Source of the DNA: Marvinbryantia sp.
Lineage (GTDB): Bacteria; Bacillota; Clostridia; Lachnospirales; Lachnospiraceae
NCBI GenBank assembly: GCA_016297895.1
Contig: JAEDFS010000006.1
Location: 1-64,000 of the forward strand
Direction of reading: 5' to 3'
Length of the DNA: 64,000 nucleotides
The notes below the pieces were generated by a model, which did no database searches, had not been told where the DNA came from, and saw only the letters and a program-made list of their open reading frames with translations. Below, in pieces: positions 1-7,935 of this stretch. Within the stretch, counting starts at the first letter, position 1, and each line of letters starts with the position of its first letter. The position numbers and the translations under genes are program-made.

Positions 1-143
1 ACTTCAGCAGCCAACTGTGCCCCTTCTGTTCCGATTGCAGCGTCACGGTCCATAGTAAAAATATAGTCAGAATTCTTTGAAAGGACAAATTCAAAAGACA
101 CTTCATTACCATGAGAGGAAGTATCCACATCTGCATCTTCACT
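1..143 (-). pseudogene. C-terminal part of a siderophore-type ABC substrate-binding protein (FatB/CeuE-like), 5' end replaced
   Basis: Read on the minus strand in the frame whose codons begin at plus positions divisible by three, this stretch gives DTSSHGNEVSFEF followed by NSDYIFTMDRDAAIGTEGA. The pattern STHG...SFEF...PDYIFVxDRxxAIGxEG is characteristic of iron-siderophore binding lipoproteins of the FatB/YclQ/CeuE group (Peripla_BP_2), which capture siderophores outside the membrane. Only an internal to C-terminal piece is visible and it leaves the window at position 1. Its upstream side does not continue into a binding-protein N-terminus: from about 130-143 upwards the sequence becomes phage tape measure in a different frame. 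No start codon or ribosome site belongs to this piece. Identification is from remembered family motifs. Confidence 0.7.
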
Positions 144-1153
144 TCCCCAGACAGGTTGTTCATGATCGTCCTGAGTGCCGTACCTGCCTGTGAACCCTTG
201 ATACCGGCATTCGCCATCAGTCCGATTGCTTCCGCCGTATCCTCCGCAGAGAATCCCAGTGCACCGGCAATCGGAGCACAATACTTGAAGGTTTCGCCCA
301 TCATGGAAACATTCGTATTCGCATTACTCGAAGCTGCCGCAAGGATATCTGCAAAATGTCCGGAGTCCTTCGCTGTGAGTCCAAACGCTGTCAGCGCATC
401 TGTCACGATATCGGAAGTGGTAGCCAGATCCTCACCGGAAGCCGCAGCCAGGTTCATGACACCTTCGATACCAGAAAGCATGTCCTCCGTCTTCCAGCCG
501 GCCATCGCCATATAGTTCATGGCTTCTGCCGCTTCAGACGCGGAGAACTTTGTCTTCTCACCCATCTCACGGGCTTTATCCCGGAGTGCTTCCAGATCAG
601 AGCCTGTCGCACCGGATACCGCCGCCACCTTGCTCATGGCAGAATCAAAATCAGCGGCAGTCTTCACCGCCGCCGTACCTAATCCCACAACGCCCAAAGT
701 TACCGGCATGAACTTCTTTCCGACATTGGTGATGTTGTCACCAACCGTCTTCAGCTTTTCACCCTTTGCGGCGATCTCCTGAAGAGCCGTTCCGGAAGCT
801 TTCGCCTGTTCCTCCAAAGACTTCAGTTTCTGTTCAGTCTCAACGATCTCACGCTGCAGGCCATCATACTGATCCTGCGTGATCGTTCCATCCTTAAGAG
901 CCTGCTCTGCTTGCTCCGCTGCCGTCTTCAAGGTCTCCAGCTTTTCCTTCGTTTCCTTGACGGCATCTCCCAGGAGCCTGTGCTTCTGTGCAAGCAGTTC
1001 CGTATTTCCCGGATCAAGTTTCAGGAGCTTATCGACATCACGCAGCTGGCTCTGAGTGTTTCTGATCTCTGTATTTACGCCCTTTAAGGCAGTCTGTAGT
1101 TTGGTGGTATCGCCGCCGATCTCAACGGTGATACCCTGGATCCGTCCAGCCAT
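131..1153 (-). CDS. Phage tail tape measure protein, N-terminal part (truncated by a junction)
   Basis: Starts at ATG 1153 behind a strong AAGGAGGG site. The N-terminus (MAGRIQGITVEIGGDT, then TKLQTALKGVN) and a coiled coil rich in E, K and Q at about residues 30-115 are typical of TP901-type tape measure proteins, which set phage tail length. The conserved block begins near residue 150 with PVTLGVVGLGTAAVK, continues with FDSAMSKVAAVSGA and ends with GIKGSQAGTALRTIMNNLSG. Tape measure proteins usually have 600-1500 residues; here recognisable sequence stops after about 338 residues near position 137. The frame stays open to the window edge but the residues after that point are not tape-measure-like. 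The preceding tail genes of the same phage lie at 5054-6607, separated by a hydrolase cassette. Confidence 0.85.
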
Positions 1154-1181
1154 CCGATTCCCTCCTTCCTGATTTTTGGGT

Positions 1182-1210
1182 AAAAGAAAAGAGCCGATTT
1201 CTCGACTCTT
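1182..1210 (-). terminator. Rho-independent terminator after the hydrolase cassette
   Basis: On the minus strand AAGAGTCG pairs with CGGCTCTT around a six-base loop and is followed by TTCTTTT. It closes the leftward hydrolase genes just before the tape measure ribosome site, so the cassette has its own transcription stop inside the phage tail module. Confidence 0.75.
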
Positions 1211-1255
1211 CTCAACAATTTGTGTGCTATGTCAGTTTTCTGACCTTTTTCAAAA

Positions 1256-2281
1256 TCAATTCTTCTGACTTTTAATGAACGTTATCATCCTATCAAATGC
1301 ATCCCTCGCAACATCGTTCACTCGTTCCGAAGCAACAAAGCAATGCTGCATCTCCATATTTCTTTCTGCAAGAGGATCGATCAATTCATGTACTACTCCT
1401 GCCTCTGTCAGGGCTTTATCCATATCGCGCATATCTACGTAATATTCACTCCCCAAAAGAACGGCAGGTGGATAATTGGAATCAACCCAAAGAATATTGT
1501 TATAGCTTTTTATTTCCTCACGATTAAGGAAAATTGAGCCCTTCACATAGTTTCCAACAAGGATCTTTGTTCCCAAAGAAAACTTATCATATGCAAGAGG
1601 CGCATCATCAAGAACAAGCGTCCTGATCTGTTCCGGCTTTAATACCGGGGTAATTCCCAAGGTATCAGCATAATCCGGATTGGTAATGACGCTTCCCAGC
1701 TGGCTTGTCATGATCGCTCCGGCAGATGACCCCATGATCACCACTCTGTTCATATCCAGATGATATTCTTCCGAATGTTCCATCAAAAATCGAAATGCTT
1801 CATTTGCCTGAACCAGGGGATCCGGGAAATGATATTCCGGCACCAACACATAGTCAATATTTACAAGATTAAACCCTTCTGCACAGATATCATCCAACAG
1901 CGCCGTAGCATCACTCTCAGCAAGCGGATCTCCTACGCTTTTACTTCCACCGAAAAACCCTCCACCATGAAAGTATATAAGCGTCGGATTTGATGCATCC
2001 CTATCCTTGTTTGGATAGGTGATATCAAGGTAGCTGTTCGGGTAATCTTCAGAATACTTGATTTCCGTAATAACATATTGCCCGTTATCCTTTAAGCCTT
2101 CCATAGGTTCACCTAACGGCTCATAGACATTGGCCGTATTCACTGTACTTGCCGATAGCTTTTGAATCATACCAACGATGATCTGCGTATGTGTCAGGAC
2201 AAACAATGCCCCGCCTTCCAGAACTGCAAGTATAACAATAAATACTATCAATATTTTCCGTACCTTTTTCTTCTTGTTCAT
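1256..2281 (-). CDS. Membrane-anchored alpha/beta hydrolase (HSL/acetylesterase type)
   Basis: 341 residues. An N-terminal basic stretch and one transmembrane segment (about residues 10-32) suggest the catalytic domain faces outside. The oxyanion-hole motif YFHGGGFFGG (about 103-112) and nucleophile elbow MGSSAGA (serine near 186) are those of the hormone-sensitive-lipase/BD-FAE family of carboxylesterases; a downstream aspartate and histidine complete a typical triad. Substrate cannot be told from sequence. It is the last gene of three leftward hydrolases: its ATG overlaps the stop of the preceding gene (2278-2281) and a terminator follows. Not a normal phage morphogenesis gene; it sits inside a tail module. 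Confidence 0.8.
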   Translation of the reverse strand: MNKKKKVRKILIVFIVILAVLEGGALFVLTHTQIIVGMIQKLSASTVNTANVYEPLGEPMEGLKDNGQYVITEIKYSEDYPNSYLDITYPNKDRDASNPTLIYFHGGGFFGGSKSVGDPLAESDATALLDDICAEGFNLVNIDYVLVPEYHFPDPLVQANEAFRFLMEHSEEYHLDMNRVVIMGSSAGAIMTSQLGSVITNPDYADTLGITPVLKPEQIRTLVLDDAPLAYDKFSLGTKILVGNYVKGSIFLNREEIKSYNNILWVDSNYPPAVLLGSEYYVDMRDMDKALTEAGVVHELIDPLAERNMEMQHCFVASERVNDVARDAFDRMITFIKSQKN

Positions 2282-3240
2282 TGATTCTTCTCCACGTCCT
2301 GCCAGTTATTATTGTGCAGGATTTCTGCGTTATCACCGGCAAAAACTTTCACTGCTTCTTCGTCTCCTGCAAGCTGATACAGCATCCATGCTGTCATATA
2401 TCCATCCGAACGCATCAGCATCTGCTCATGCTCAGCGCCAACGGCTCTTGCACGTATCTTTTGCACATCATCAGAGATACTGTTGTAGTTCGAGGTAAGA
2501 GCTGAAAGCGGGGAAACACCGCCATAGCTTGTTTCAGGATCTGAGCCGGAATCGTCCGACTTTCCCGTTCCTGCAACCATAAAATAAGGGATTGTAACTT
2601 TAGAGACGTCATATTCCCATCCCATATTTCTGGCAAGTGTAGGATACGCTGCGCTTCCGGTAAACATAGCTTTGTATCGAATACCATTTTCGTAGTTCGT
2701 CACGGCACAGATTGCACCGGCTCCTCCCTGGGAGTATCCGATAATCCCTATGTTGTTATAATCTATTTTTCCTGCAAGAACGCTGTCAGACGGAACATTC
2801 AATATAAAATCCAATGTAATCGATGCCGTCTTACCATTTCCGGTCTGTCCATCTTCATTCCCAACCACTACAAAGCCCCACGAAGCAAGACGCGGAAAAA
2901 ACGGCTCATAGGATGAGGCAGGTGTTCCGCTTGCATTGACAACCATGATCATCGGCCAGCTTTTCGCACTGCTTTCTAATTCTGTAGGATACCAGACTCG
3001 TACTTTTCCAATGGATTCATTATCAGAAGCAAACTCGGTGTAGCTTGTCTCAAATGAACCGGGATTAGCATACTTCATCTCCAGTGGCACATCGGACTGA
3101 AAGCGCTCATAATAGCCTTCTGTGATGTCATTGTTCCCTCCTCCGTTAGGCAACATGGACTTAATGTAAAAAAATACGGCTATAAGCAGGATGAAGATGA
3201 CACCCAGAGTAATCAAAACTATTTTCATAAGATTTTTCAT
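2278..3240 (-). CDS. Membrane-anchored alpha/beta hydrolase (dienelactone hydrolase/PET-hydrolase-like fold)
   Basis: About 320 residues from ATG 3240, chosen because AGGAGGTCATA lies directly upstream and because the protein then begins with a conventional signal anchor (MKNLMKIVLITLGVIFILL). The nucleophile elbow GYSQGGAGA is clear and the surrounding order (strand with VNASGTPAS, then FVVVGNEDGQTG) resembles chlorophyllase/dienelactone-hydrolase-like enzymes. Reaction is probably ester hydrolysis of an unknown extracellular compound. It is translationally coupled to the next gene by an ATGA overlap and follows the third hydrolase by 17 nt. Confidence 0.75.
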   Translation of the reverse strand: MKNLMKIVLITLGVIFILLIAVFFYIKSMLPNGGGNNDITEGYYERFQSDVPLEMKYANPGSFETSYTEFASDNESIGKVRVWYPTELESSAKSWPMIMVVNASGTPASSYEPFFPRLASWGFVVVGNEDGQTGNGKTASITLDFILNVPSDSVLAGKIDYNNIGIIGYSQGGAGAICAVTNYENGIRYKAMFTGSAAYPTLARNMGWEYDVSKVTIPYFMVAGTGKSDDSGSDPETSYGGVSPLSALTSNYNSISDDVQKIRARAVGAEHEQMLMRSDGYMTAWMLYQLAGDEEAVKVFAGDNAEILHNNNWQDVEKNQ

Positions 3241-3257
3241 TATGACCTCCTGTTTTT

Positions 3258-4376
3258 CTATCTTCCGAGAAGCTCTAATCCGTGACTTTGAACATCCCCG
3301 TTCACAGCGGAATGAATCCAATCTGAAACACTGACATCATCCTCAAGTTTGTCGAAAACATTGCTGGATATAATAGTGTGCTGTGTGTTGTAGGTTTCTG
3401 AATCCTCACCATATTTCCAAATATATATGCCAACACCGGGAATATTCTCCTGCAGTCCCTCAACCATCTCAGCAAGATTCTTTTGGAACAGGTCTCCGTT
3501 TTCTTTGCTTTTTGTCATCGTTCCGGTTCGGATATACGCCTGATATTCCTGCAATGTATCATCACGATAGGAGCAGTCAAACAGAATTTTAACGGTGTCA
3601 CCTCGTTTATCGTAAAGTGCAGTCAAGCTGTCAAAAACCAGATTATTGCCAGTTAGCCTGTCTGATATTAAAGCAGGCGACTGCCACAGTTCAGAAGCCG
3701 TTTCATGCCATCCGTCATAGAGGAGCAGAGAACTGTCCACACATACCGTAATGTTTTCCGCAGAAGGAAAACGGTCAATCACATCATCCGCCAAAAGCGA
3801 TGTTGCAAATCCACCTGCAGAGAACCCTGTTATCAGCAAAGTATCCGGATTACCAACATAAGGCATAGCTGCGTCCATGAAGGCAGAATAGTTGTTGTAC
3901 CCGTTATGATAAACCACTTTCTCTTTGCTGCCGTCCGTGTAATGATACTCACCAGTTCCACTATGAAAATCTCCGGAGGCGTATGGCAGAACAAGAAAGG
4001 TCCAATCACGGAAAGGATTTTCTTCCGAAGTGCTTCCAATTCCTCCGGAGGCAACAAAATCCTGTACTTTAGCTGTTGTAGCAAAGAATTCCTTACCGTG
4101 CTCGGAAGTATATCCGTTGATACTTACACCACCGCCAAAGAAGTATACCACGACCTTGTTCTCAGATCCGACTCTGATGAGACCATGCCATTCGCTTCCA
4201 TCAGAGGATTTTGCCCCCTCCGGAGTGATGCGATACCATTTTCCAATTTCCGGTTCGCCTTTAATCTCCGGATGTTTGACAAAAACAGTTTTACCAAGGA
4301 TCACCCCCACAACAATGGCAGTGATCACTACTGCAGCAATTAATGTAATTCCAACAATTTTCATGGCCTTTTTCAT
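3258..4376 (-). CDS. Membrane-anchored pectin-acetylesterase/NOTUM-like hydrolase
   Basis: About 372 residues from ATG 4376 (AAGGAGG seven bases upstream). N-terminal transmembrane anchor, then VVYFFGGGVSI as the glycine-rich oxyanion segment and TGFSAGGFAT as nucleophile elbow. A YFxGGG block preceding GxSAGG is the layout of the pectinacetylesterase/NOTUM family of carbohydrate or lipid deacylases. It is the promoter-proximal gene of the three-hydrolase cassette and is divergent from the TetR gene, with shared regulatory sequence between them. The true substrate is unknown. Confidence 0.7.
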   Translation of the reverse strand: MKKAMKIVGITLIAAVVITAIVVGVILGKTVFVKHPEIKGEPEIGKWYRITPEGAKSSDGSEWHGLIRVGSENKVVVYFFGGGVSINGYTSEHGKEFFATTAKVQDFVASGGIGSTSEENPFRDWTFLVLPYASGDFHSGTGEYHYTDGSKEKVVYHNGYNNYSAFMDAAMPYVGNPDTLLITGFSAGGFATSLLADDVIDRFPSAENITVCVDSSLLLYDGWHETASELWQSPALISDRLTGNNLVFDSLTALYDKRGDTVKILFDCSYRDDTLQEYQAYIRTGTMTKSKENGDLFQKNLAEMVEGLQENIPGVGIYIWKYGEDSETYNTQHTIISSNVFDKLEDDVSVSDWIHSAVNGDVQSHGLELLGR

Positions 4377-4407
4377 GATAGCCTCCTTGACATCTTGTTG
4401 AAACAAG

Positions 4408-4455
4408 TGTATCATAAATTCATCGACGATACAAATGTTTCATCAAAATGATACA
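4408..4455. promoter_or_regulatory. Inverted TGTATCAT/ATGATACA elements between hydrolases and TetR
   Basis: TGTATCAT (4408-4415) and ATGATACA (4448-4455) form an inverted pair, with a further GATACA at 4428-4433 and TGTTTCATC at 4437-4445. Symmetric elements in the divergent space next to a TetR gene are the expected repressor operators for both directions. This is inference from position and symmetry. Confidence 0.45.
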
Positions 4456-4479
4456 TATGCAGGAGGTTTGTTTCATCAT

Positions 4480-5016
4480 ATGAACATGAATAATGAACAA
4501 AAAAATACCTATGTTAAAAAGCAGATCTTAGCTGCACTTCTTGATCTTCTAAAGGAGAAACCCCTCTCTGATATTTCAGTCAGTGAACTTACAAGCAAAG
4601 CCGAAATCGGACGCGTCTCTTTTTACCGTAATTATCAGAATAAAGAGGACATCCTAAAAGAGGAGTCTGACAGACTCATTAAGGAGTGGGGCAGACTATA
4701 TGAGTCTAATCCTGAATCAACACCGGAGAGCTTATTCCCATCATTATTCGACTTTTACCGTGATCATAGAGAGTTTTATACCATTCTCTACAACTCAGGT
4801 ATGTCCTCTATCATGATGGAAACTATCATTGGAACCATTCAGATAATGCCGGAAATGCCAAACCTTGAAGCCTACATGAAATCATTTTGGGCATATGGCA
4901 TTTACGGGTGGATGCTGGAATGGATCAAACGCGGCATGCAGGAAAGCGGCAACGAGTTAAAAGCTCTCTTTGCACTTGCACACCAAGGTAACGAAAACAG
5001 AAACGATGCTACTTAA
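4480..5016 (+). CDS. TetR-family transcriptional regulator
   Basis: About 178 residues from ATG 4480; AGGAGG lies 13 bases upstream, a little far, and upstream starts in the same frame exist. N-terminal helix-turn-helix: KKQILAALLDLLKEKPLSDISVSELTSKAEIGRVSFYRNYQNKEDILKE is summarised by the TetR hallmark IGRVSFYRNYQNKE (recognition helix). The C-terminal half (SLFDFYRDHREFY, YGIYGWMLEW) resembles the TetR_C_33-type ligand/dimer domain of Firmicutes regulators. Divergent from the three hydrolase genes, so it probably represses them in response to a small molecule. Confidence 0.85.
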   Translation: MNMNNEQKNTYVKKQILAALLDLLKEKPLSDISVSELTSKAEIGRVSFYRNYQNKEDILKEESDRLIKEWGRLYESNPESTPESLFPSLFDFYRDHREFYTILYNSGMSSIMMETIIGTIQIMPEMPNLEAYMKSFWAYGIYGWMLEWIKRGMQESGNELKALFALAHQGNENRNDAT

Positions 5017-5030
5017 CGCTCCTGTTTTCT
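4993..5030 (+). terminator. Possible terminator of the TetR gene
   Basis: GAAAACAG (4993-5000) pairs with CTGTTTTC (5022-5029), overlapping the end of the reading frame, followed by TATTTTC. The 21-base loop makes it a weak candidate. If real, it gives the cassette its own stop on the phage-tail side as well. Confidence 0.35.
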
Positions 5031-5053
5031 ATTTTCTTCAATCATAGTTCGCA

Positions 5054-5224
5054 TCAGAACCGATCCATATCATCCTGAGATGCCAAGGTGCTGTATGCTC
5101 CCTGGTTCTCATCGTTCTGCATTTCCGTGTACATATCGTTGATGGTTCCGATAGTCAGAAGATCCATCTCCCCGATCTGCACACCAAGCTGCACCGCCCT
5201 TAGTAAAAGGAGCGGTGTTGTCAT
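5054..5224 (-). CDS. Tail assembly chaperone, second part (GT-type), 56 residues
   Basis: A short frame starting ATG 5224 and ending TGA 5056-5054. The peptide MTTPLLLLRAVQLGVQIG followed by DLLTIGTINDMYTEMQND and a C-terminal QDDMDRF matches the T part of tail assembly chaperones next to phi13/TP901-type major tail genes. Its start overlaps the stop of the G part (ATGA). It also lies in the -1 frame of the G part, and the -1 frame is open from an A_AAA_AAC heptamer at 5245-5251, so it can be made as a frameshift extension. The tape measure gene would normally follow directly but is found about 3.9 kb further on. Confidence 0.75.
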   Translation of the reverse strand: MTTPLLLLRAVQLGVQIGEMDLLTIGTINDMYTEMQNDENQGAYSTLASQDDMDRF

Positions 5225-5601
5225 TTCCCGGTCAGTCGCTCGAAGTTTTTTTTACTCTCCACCTGCGTCTGCACATTCAGTCCCCAAAGCTCAATGATCT
5301 CCGGCAGCACCTGGTAAATGGAAAATGTCCCAAACTGATCCAGCCACTCATCCGGCGTATCCGGAACTCCCTGCGGATCCGCATGCTTCGCCATGATGTA
5401 GCTGATATCCTCGAACAGCTCCAGCGAAAAAGAATCCAATGCGGAGTTTTCAGGATCGTTCTCATCAATGCTTTTCTGCAGATCATGAAGATCCTTATAG
5501 ATATCCCTGTGGAACTTGTTTCTGTATATTCTTGGAATGGCAGCTGAAGCCCTGAAAGTAACGTCCTTGCCATCAATATTCACTGTCTTTGTAAGTTCCA
5601 T
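5221..5601 (-). CDS. Tail assembly chaperone, first part (G-type)
   Basis: 126 residues from ATG 5601, chosen for the GGAGGAATGTGAA leader. MELTKTVNIDGKDVTFRA and the motif RIYRNKFHRDI are typical of the phage protein encoded between the major tail protein and tape measure, which keeps the tape measure soluble during tail assembly. Ends with VESKKNFERLTGK; the AAAAAAC within SKKN is a canonical -1 slippery heptamer. It lies 55 nt after the major tail gene and overlaps the second part by four bases. Confidence 0.8.
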   Translation of the reverse strand: MELTKTVNIDGKDVTFRASAAIPRIYRNKFHRDIYKDLHDLQKSIDENDPENSALDSFSLELFEDISYIMAKHADPQGVPDTPDEWLDQFGTFSIYQVLPEIIELWGLNVQTQVESKKNFERLTGK

Positions 5602-5656
5602 TTCACATTCCTCCAATCTAAGGTAAAGGGCAGAGCCGAAGCCCTGCCCCATAGTC

Positions 5657-6253
5657 TTAACCCTGTCCCTGTTCTATCAGTTCCGTTGTCGGAGACTGAT
5701 AAACAGCAGAATACCAGCCGTTGTAGACCTCATCCGTTGTGTTCGCCCCAGTCTTCACCTTCACAAGACCACTCGGAAGCGGCGTTGCCGTGATCTCCAG
5801 AGATTCCGTCTGGACTTCCTTGGAATCCTCGTTGGTCTTTCCTTCGATCGTAGGCCTTGCAGCGGTACAGTAATACATGCAGTGCCTGATCTTTTTCTTG
5901 TCCCCGGAGAACTCGAAAAGAAGGGCGAAATGCTCCGGTTCAACCGTGGAATCCTCCACAAGCACTCCGTTCGCATCCTCTGTCTCCTTCAGAATATCCT
6001 TGCGGAAACTCTCCGGAATAAGCGCAATCTCCAGGTCACCCGAATAACCGTTATTGGCCACCGTGGTGTAATACACCATATCGTCCGCATAGAACGGCTC
6101 GGTATCACCTTCAGGATCCAGCGATAAGTTCACTGCACCAGGAATGGCTACCGGTGTAGCGAAAGTAACTTCATTCGTATCCGGATCAAGAGTTGCCTTC
6201 GCATAATGGCAGTTCTTAAGTCCGAATTTCACCTTGTTAGTTGTACTCGGCAT
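5657..6253 (-). CDS. Phage major tail protein (phi13 family)
   Basis: 198 residues, ATG 6253 behind AGAGAGG. The start (MPSTTNKVKFGLKNCHYA) and the body motifs VAIPGAVNLSLDPEGD, FYADDMVYYTT, NNGYSGDLEIALIPE and DGVLVED-like turn are the pattern of phi13/TP901-1-type major tail tube proteins of siphophages. It would polymerise around the tape measure to form the tail tube. Length is normal for the family and the frame is intact. Confidence 0.85.
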   Translation of the reverse strand: MPSTTNKVKFGLKNCHYAKATLDPDTNEVTFATPVAIPGAVNLSLDPEGDTEPFYADDMVYYTTVANNGYSGDLEIALIPESFRKDILKETEDANGVLVEDSTVEPEHFALLFEFSGDKKKIRHCMYYCTAARPTIEGKTNEDSKEVQTESLEITATPLPSGLVKVKTGANTTDEVYNGWYSAVYQSPTTELIEQGQG

Positions 6254-6271
6254 AATAAACCTCTCTTTCCG

Positions 6272-6607
6272 CTATACCGTCATCTGGTACAGCACTTCGT
6301 ATAGTTTCTCTGATTCGATCCATACCTCAGATTTGTTCCAGAACAGTTCATGGGCATTCAGCACCGCCTCAACCCTATCCTCCAGTTCCAGATCCTTCTC
6401 ATCGGTATAAAGTTCAATACTTAGGTTGGAAAACTCCATGTACACCACGTTGTCCGCAGCAAAGTTCTCCGAACCCGGAAATAAAAAGCAGATGAATGGC
6501 GGATCAGGGCTTTCCCCTTCTGCGAAATGGTCATAAGCAAAAGGGATCTCCGTCTCAGCCAGCATCTGCATTACATCTTCATGCAATCGCTTTTGATGAA
6601 AAATCAA
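6272..6607 (-). CDS. Phage head-tail joining / tail terminator-like protein
   Basis: 111 residues with the signature AYDHFAEGESPDPPFICF and ELYTDEKDLELEDRVEAVL. This is a small protein normally located immediately before the major tail protein in siphophages, thought to complete or terminate the tail. The frame begins with TTG at 6607; a proper ATG and ribosome site are missing, and the first residues overlap the start of recognisable DNA polymerase coding on the other strand. The gene therefore seems cut at or just before its start by a junction. Confidence 0.7.
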   Translation of the reverse strand: MIFHQKRLHEDVMQMLAETEIPFAYDHFAEGESPDPPFICFLFPGSENFAADNVVYMEFSNLSIELYTDEKDLELEDRVEAVLNAHELFWNKSEVWIESEKLYEVLYQMTV

Positions 6608-7881
6608 AATCAGAACTCATGCTGTCCATGCAGAATATCACAAATCTTGACAACCCAAACAGCGTTATCCAGATGAAGCAATGGCTCTCTGACCAAGGCG
6701 CGGAGATGGAATCCCTCGGCAAAAAAGAAGTCGCTCAATTTGTCAAGAACTCTGACGGTAACGCTAACGGTAACATTATAGAAGCGCTAAAGCTCCGCCT
6801 GCAGCTTGCAAAATCATCAGTGAAGAAATATCAGGCGATGAAGAACGCCGTCTGTAAGGACGTCAGAGCCCACGGCATGTTCCAATTCTACGGTGCTAAC
6901 CGTTCCGGCAGATGGGCAGGACGCCTGATACAATTACAGAACCTTCCGCAGAATCATATGAACGATCTCGCAGAAGCCAGAACCATCGTAAAATCCGGTG
7001 ATTATGATACCCTTCAGCTGCTCTATGATGATATCCCGGACACCTTATCACAGCTGATCAGAACAGCCTTCATTCCCCGTCCGGGATATAAGTTCATCGT
7101 CAGCGATTTCTCAGCCATTGAAGCAAGAGTCCTTGCCTACCTTGCGGGCGAATCCTGGCGCTCCAAAGTATTTGCTGAAGGAAAAGACATCTATTGCGCC
7201 TCTGCAAGCCAGATGTTCGGTGTTCCTGTAGAGAAGCATGGCATCAACAGCCATCTTCGTCAGAAGGGGAAGATGGCGGAACTCGCCCTCGGATACGGCG
7301 GATCCGTCGGTGCTCTGATCTCGATGGGTGCTCTTGATATGGGGCTCCTGGAAGAAGACCTTCAGCCGCTTGTAAACGCCTGGCGTAACTCTAATCCTAT
7401 GATCACAGCCTTCTGGTGGGACGTTGACCGTGCTGTCAAAACCGCTATCACCCAGCGGATCAAAACAGAAGTCCGCGGTATCCAGTTCTTTTATAAAAGC
7501 GGAATGCTTTTCATCCAGCTTCCTTCCGGACGCAGACTTGCCTATGTGAAGCCCCGGATCGGAACCAATCAGTTCGGTGGAGAATCCGTCACCTATGAAG
7601 GTGTTGGGTCTACGAAGAAGTGGGAACGCATCGAATCTTACGGACCGAAGTTCGTGGAGAATATCGTCCAGGCTATTAGCCGTGACATCCTCTGCTATGC
7701 TATGAAGACTCTCCGCCACTGCTTTATCGTCGGTCACGTCCACGATGAACTTATCGTCGAATGTGACCCCAGAGTTGACCTGAAAGTGGTCTGTGAGCAA
7801 ATGGGCAGATCCCCGGACTGGATGCCAAATATCCTGCTCAGCGCTGACGCCTACGAGACAGATTTTTATAAAAAAGACTGA
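6586..7881 (+). pseudogene. Phage family-A DNA polymerase, 5'-truncated
   Basis: Recognisable sequence starts near 6586 and runs to TGA 7881, about 430 residues. It has the polymerase palm and fingers of PolA-type phage replicases: YGANRSGRWAGRLIQLQNLP, then DFSAIEARVLAYLAGE (motif A, catalytic Asp), RQKGKMAELALGYGGS (motif B region) and VGHVHDELIVE (motif C). Phage enzymes of this type usually have about 640 residues with a 3'-5' exonuclease domain; that N-terminal third is absent. The frame happens to extend back to 6496 across the antisense of the tail gene, but those residues are not polymerase-like. A replication gene directly beside tail genes in opposite orientation is not a normal phage order. 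Confidence 0.85.
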
Positions 7882-7890
7882 CATAACAAT

Positions 7891-7935
7891 AGCGGCTCCC
7901 GGTTCATTGCCGGCAGGCCGCTACTGTATTTTTAT
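7891..7935. terminator. Bidirectional terminator between polymerase and defence operon
   Basis: AGCGGC (7891-7896) pairs with GCCGCT (7917-7922), with an inner CCGG/CCGG stem, followed on the plus strand by ACTGTATTTTT. It lies between the convergent polymerase remnant and the end of the leftward operon and can serve both. Confidence 0.65.

Noticed and set aside
7111..7884. Minus-strand open frame of 257 codons
   Set aside because: It is the antisense of the polymerase remnant; its residues match no family and codon pattern follows the plus-strand gene.
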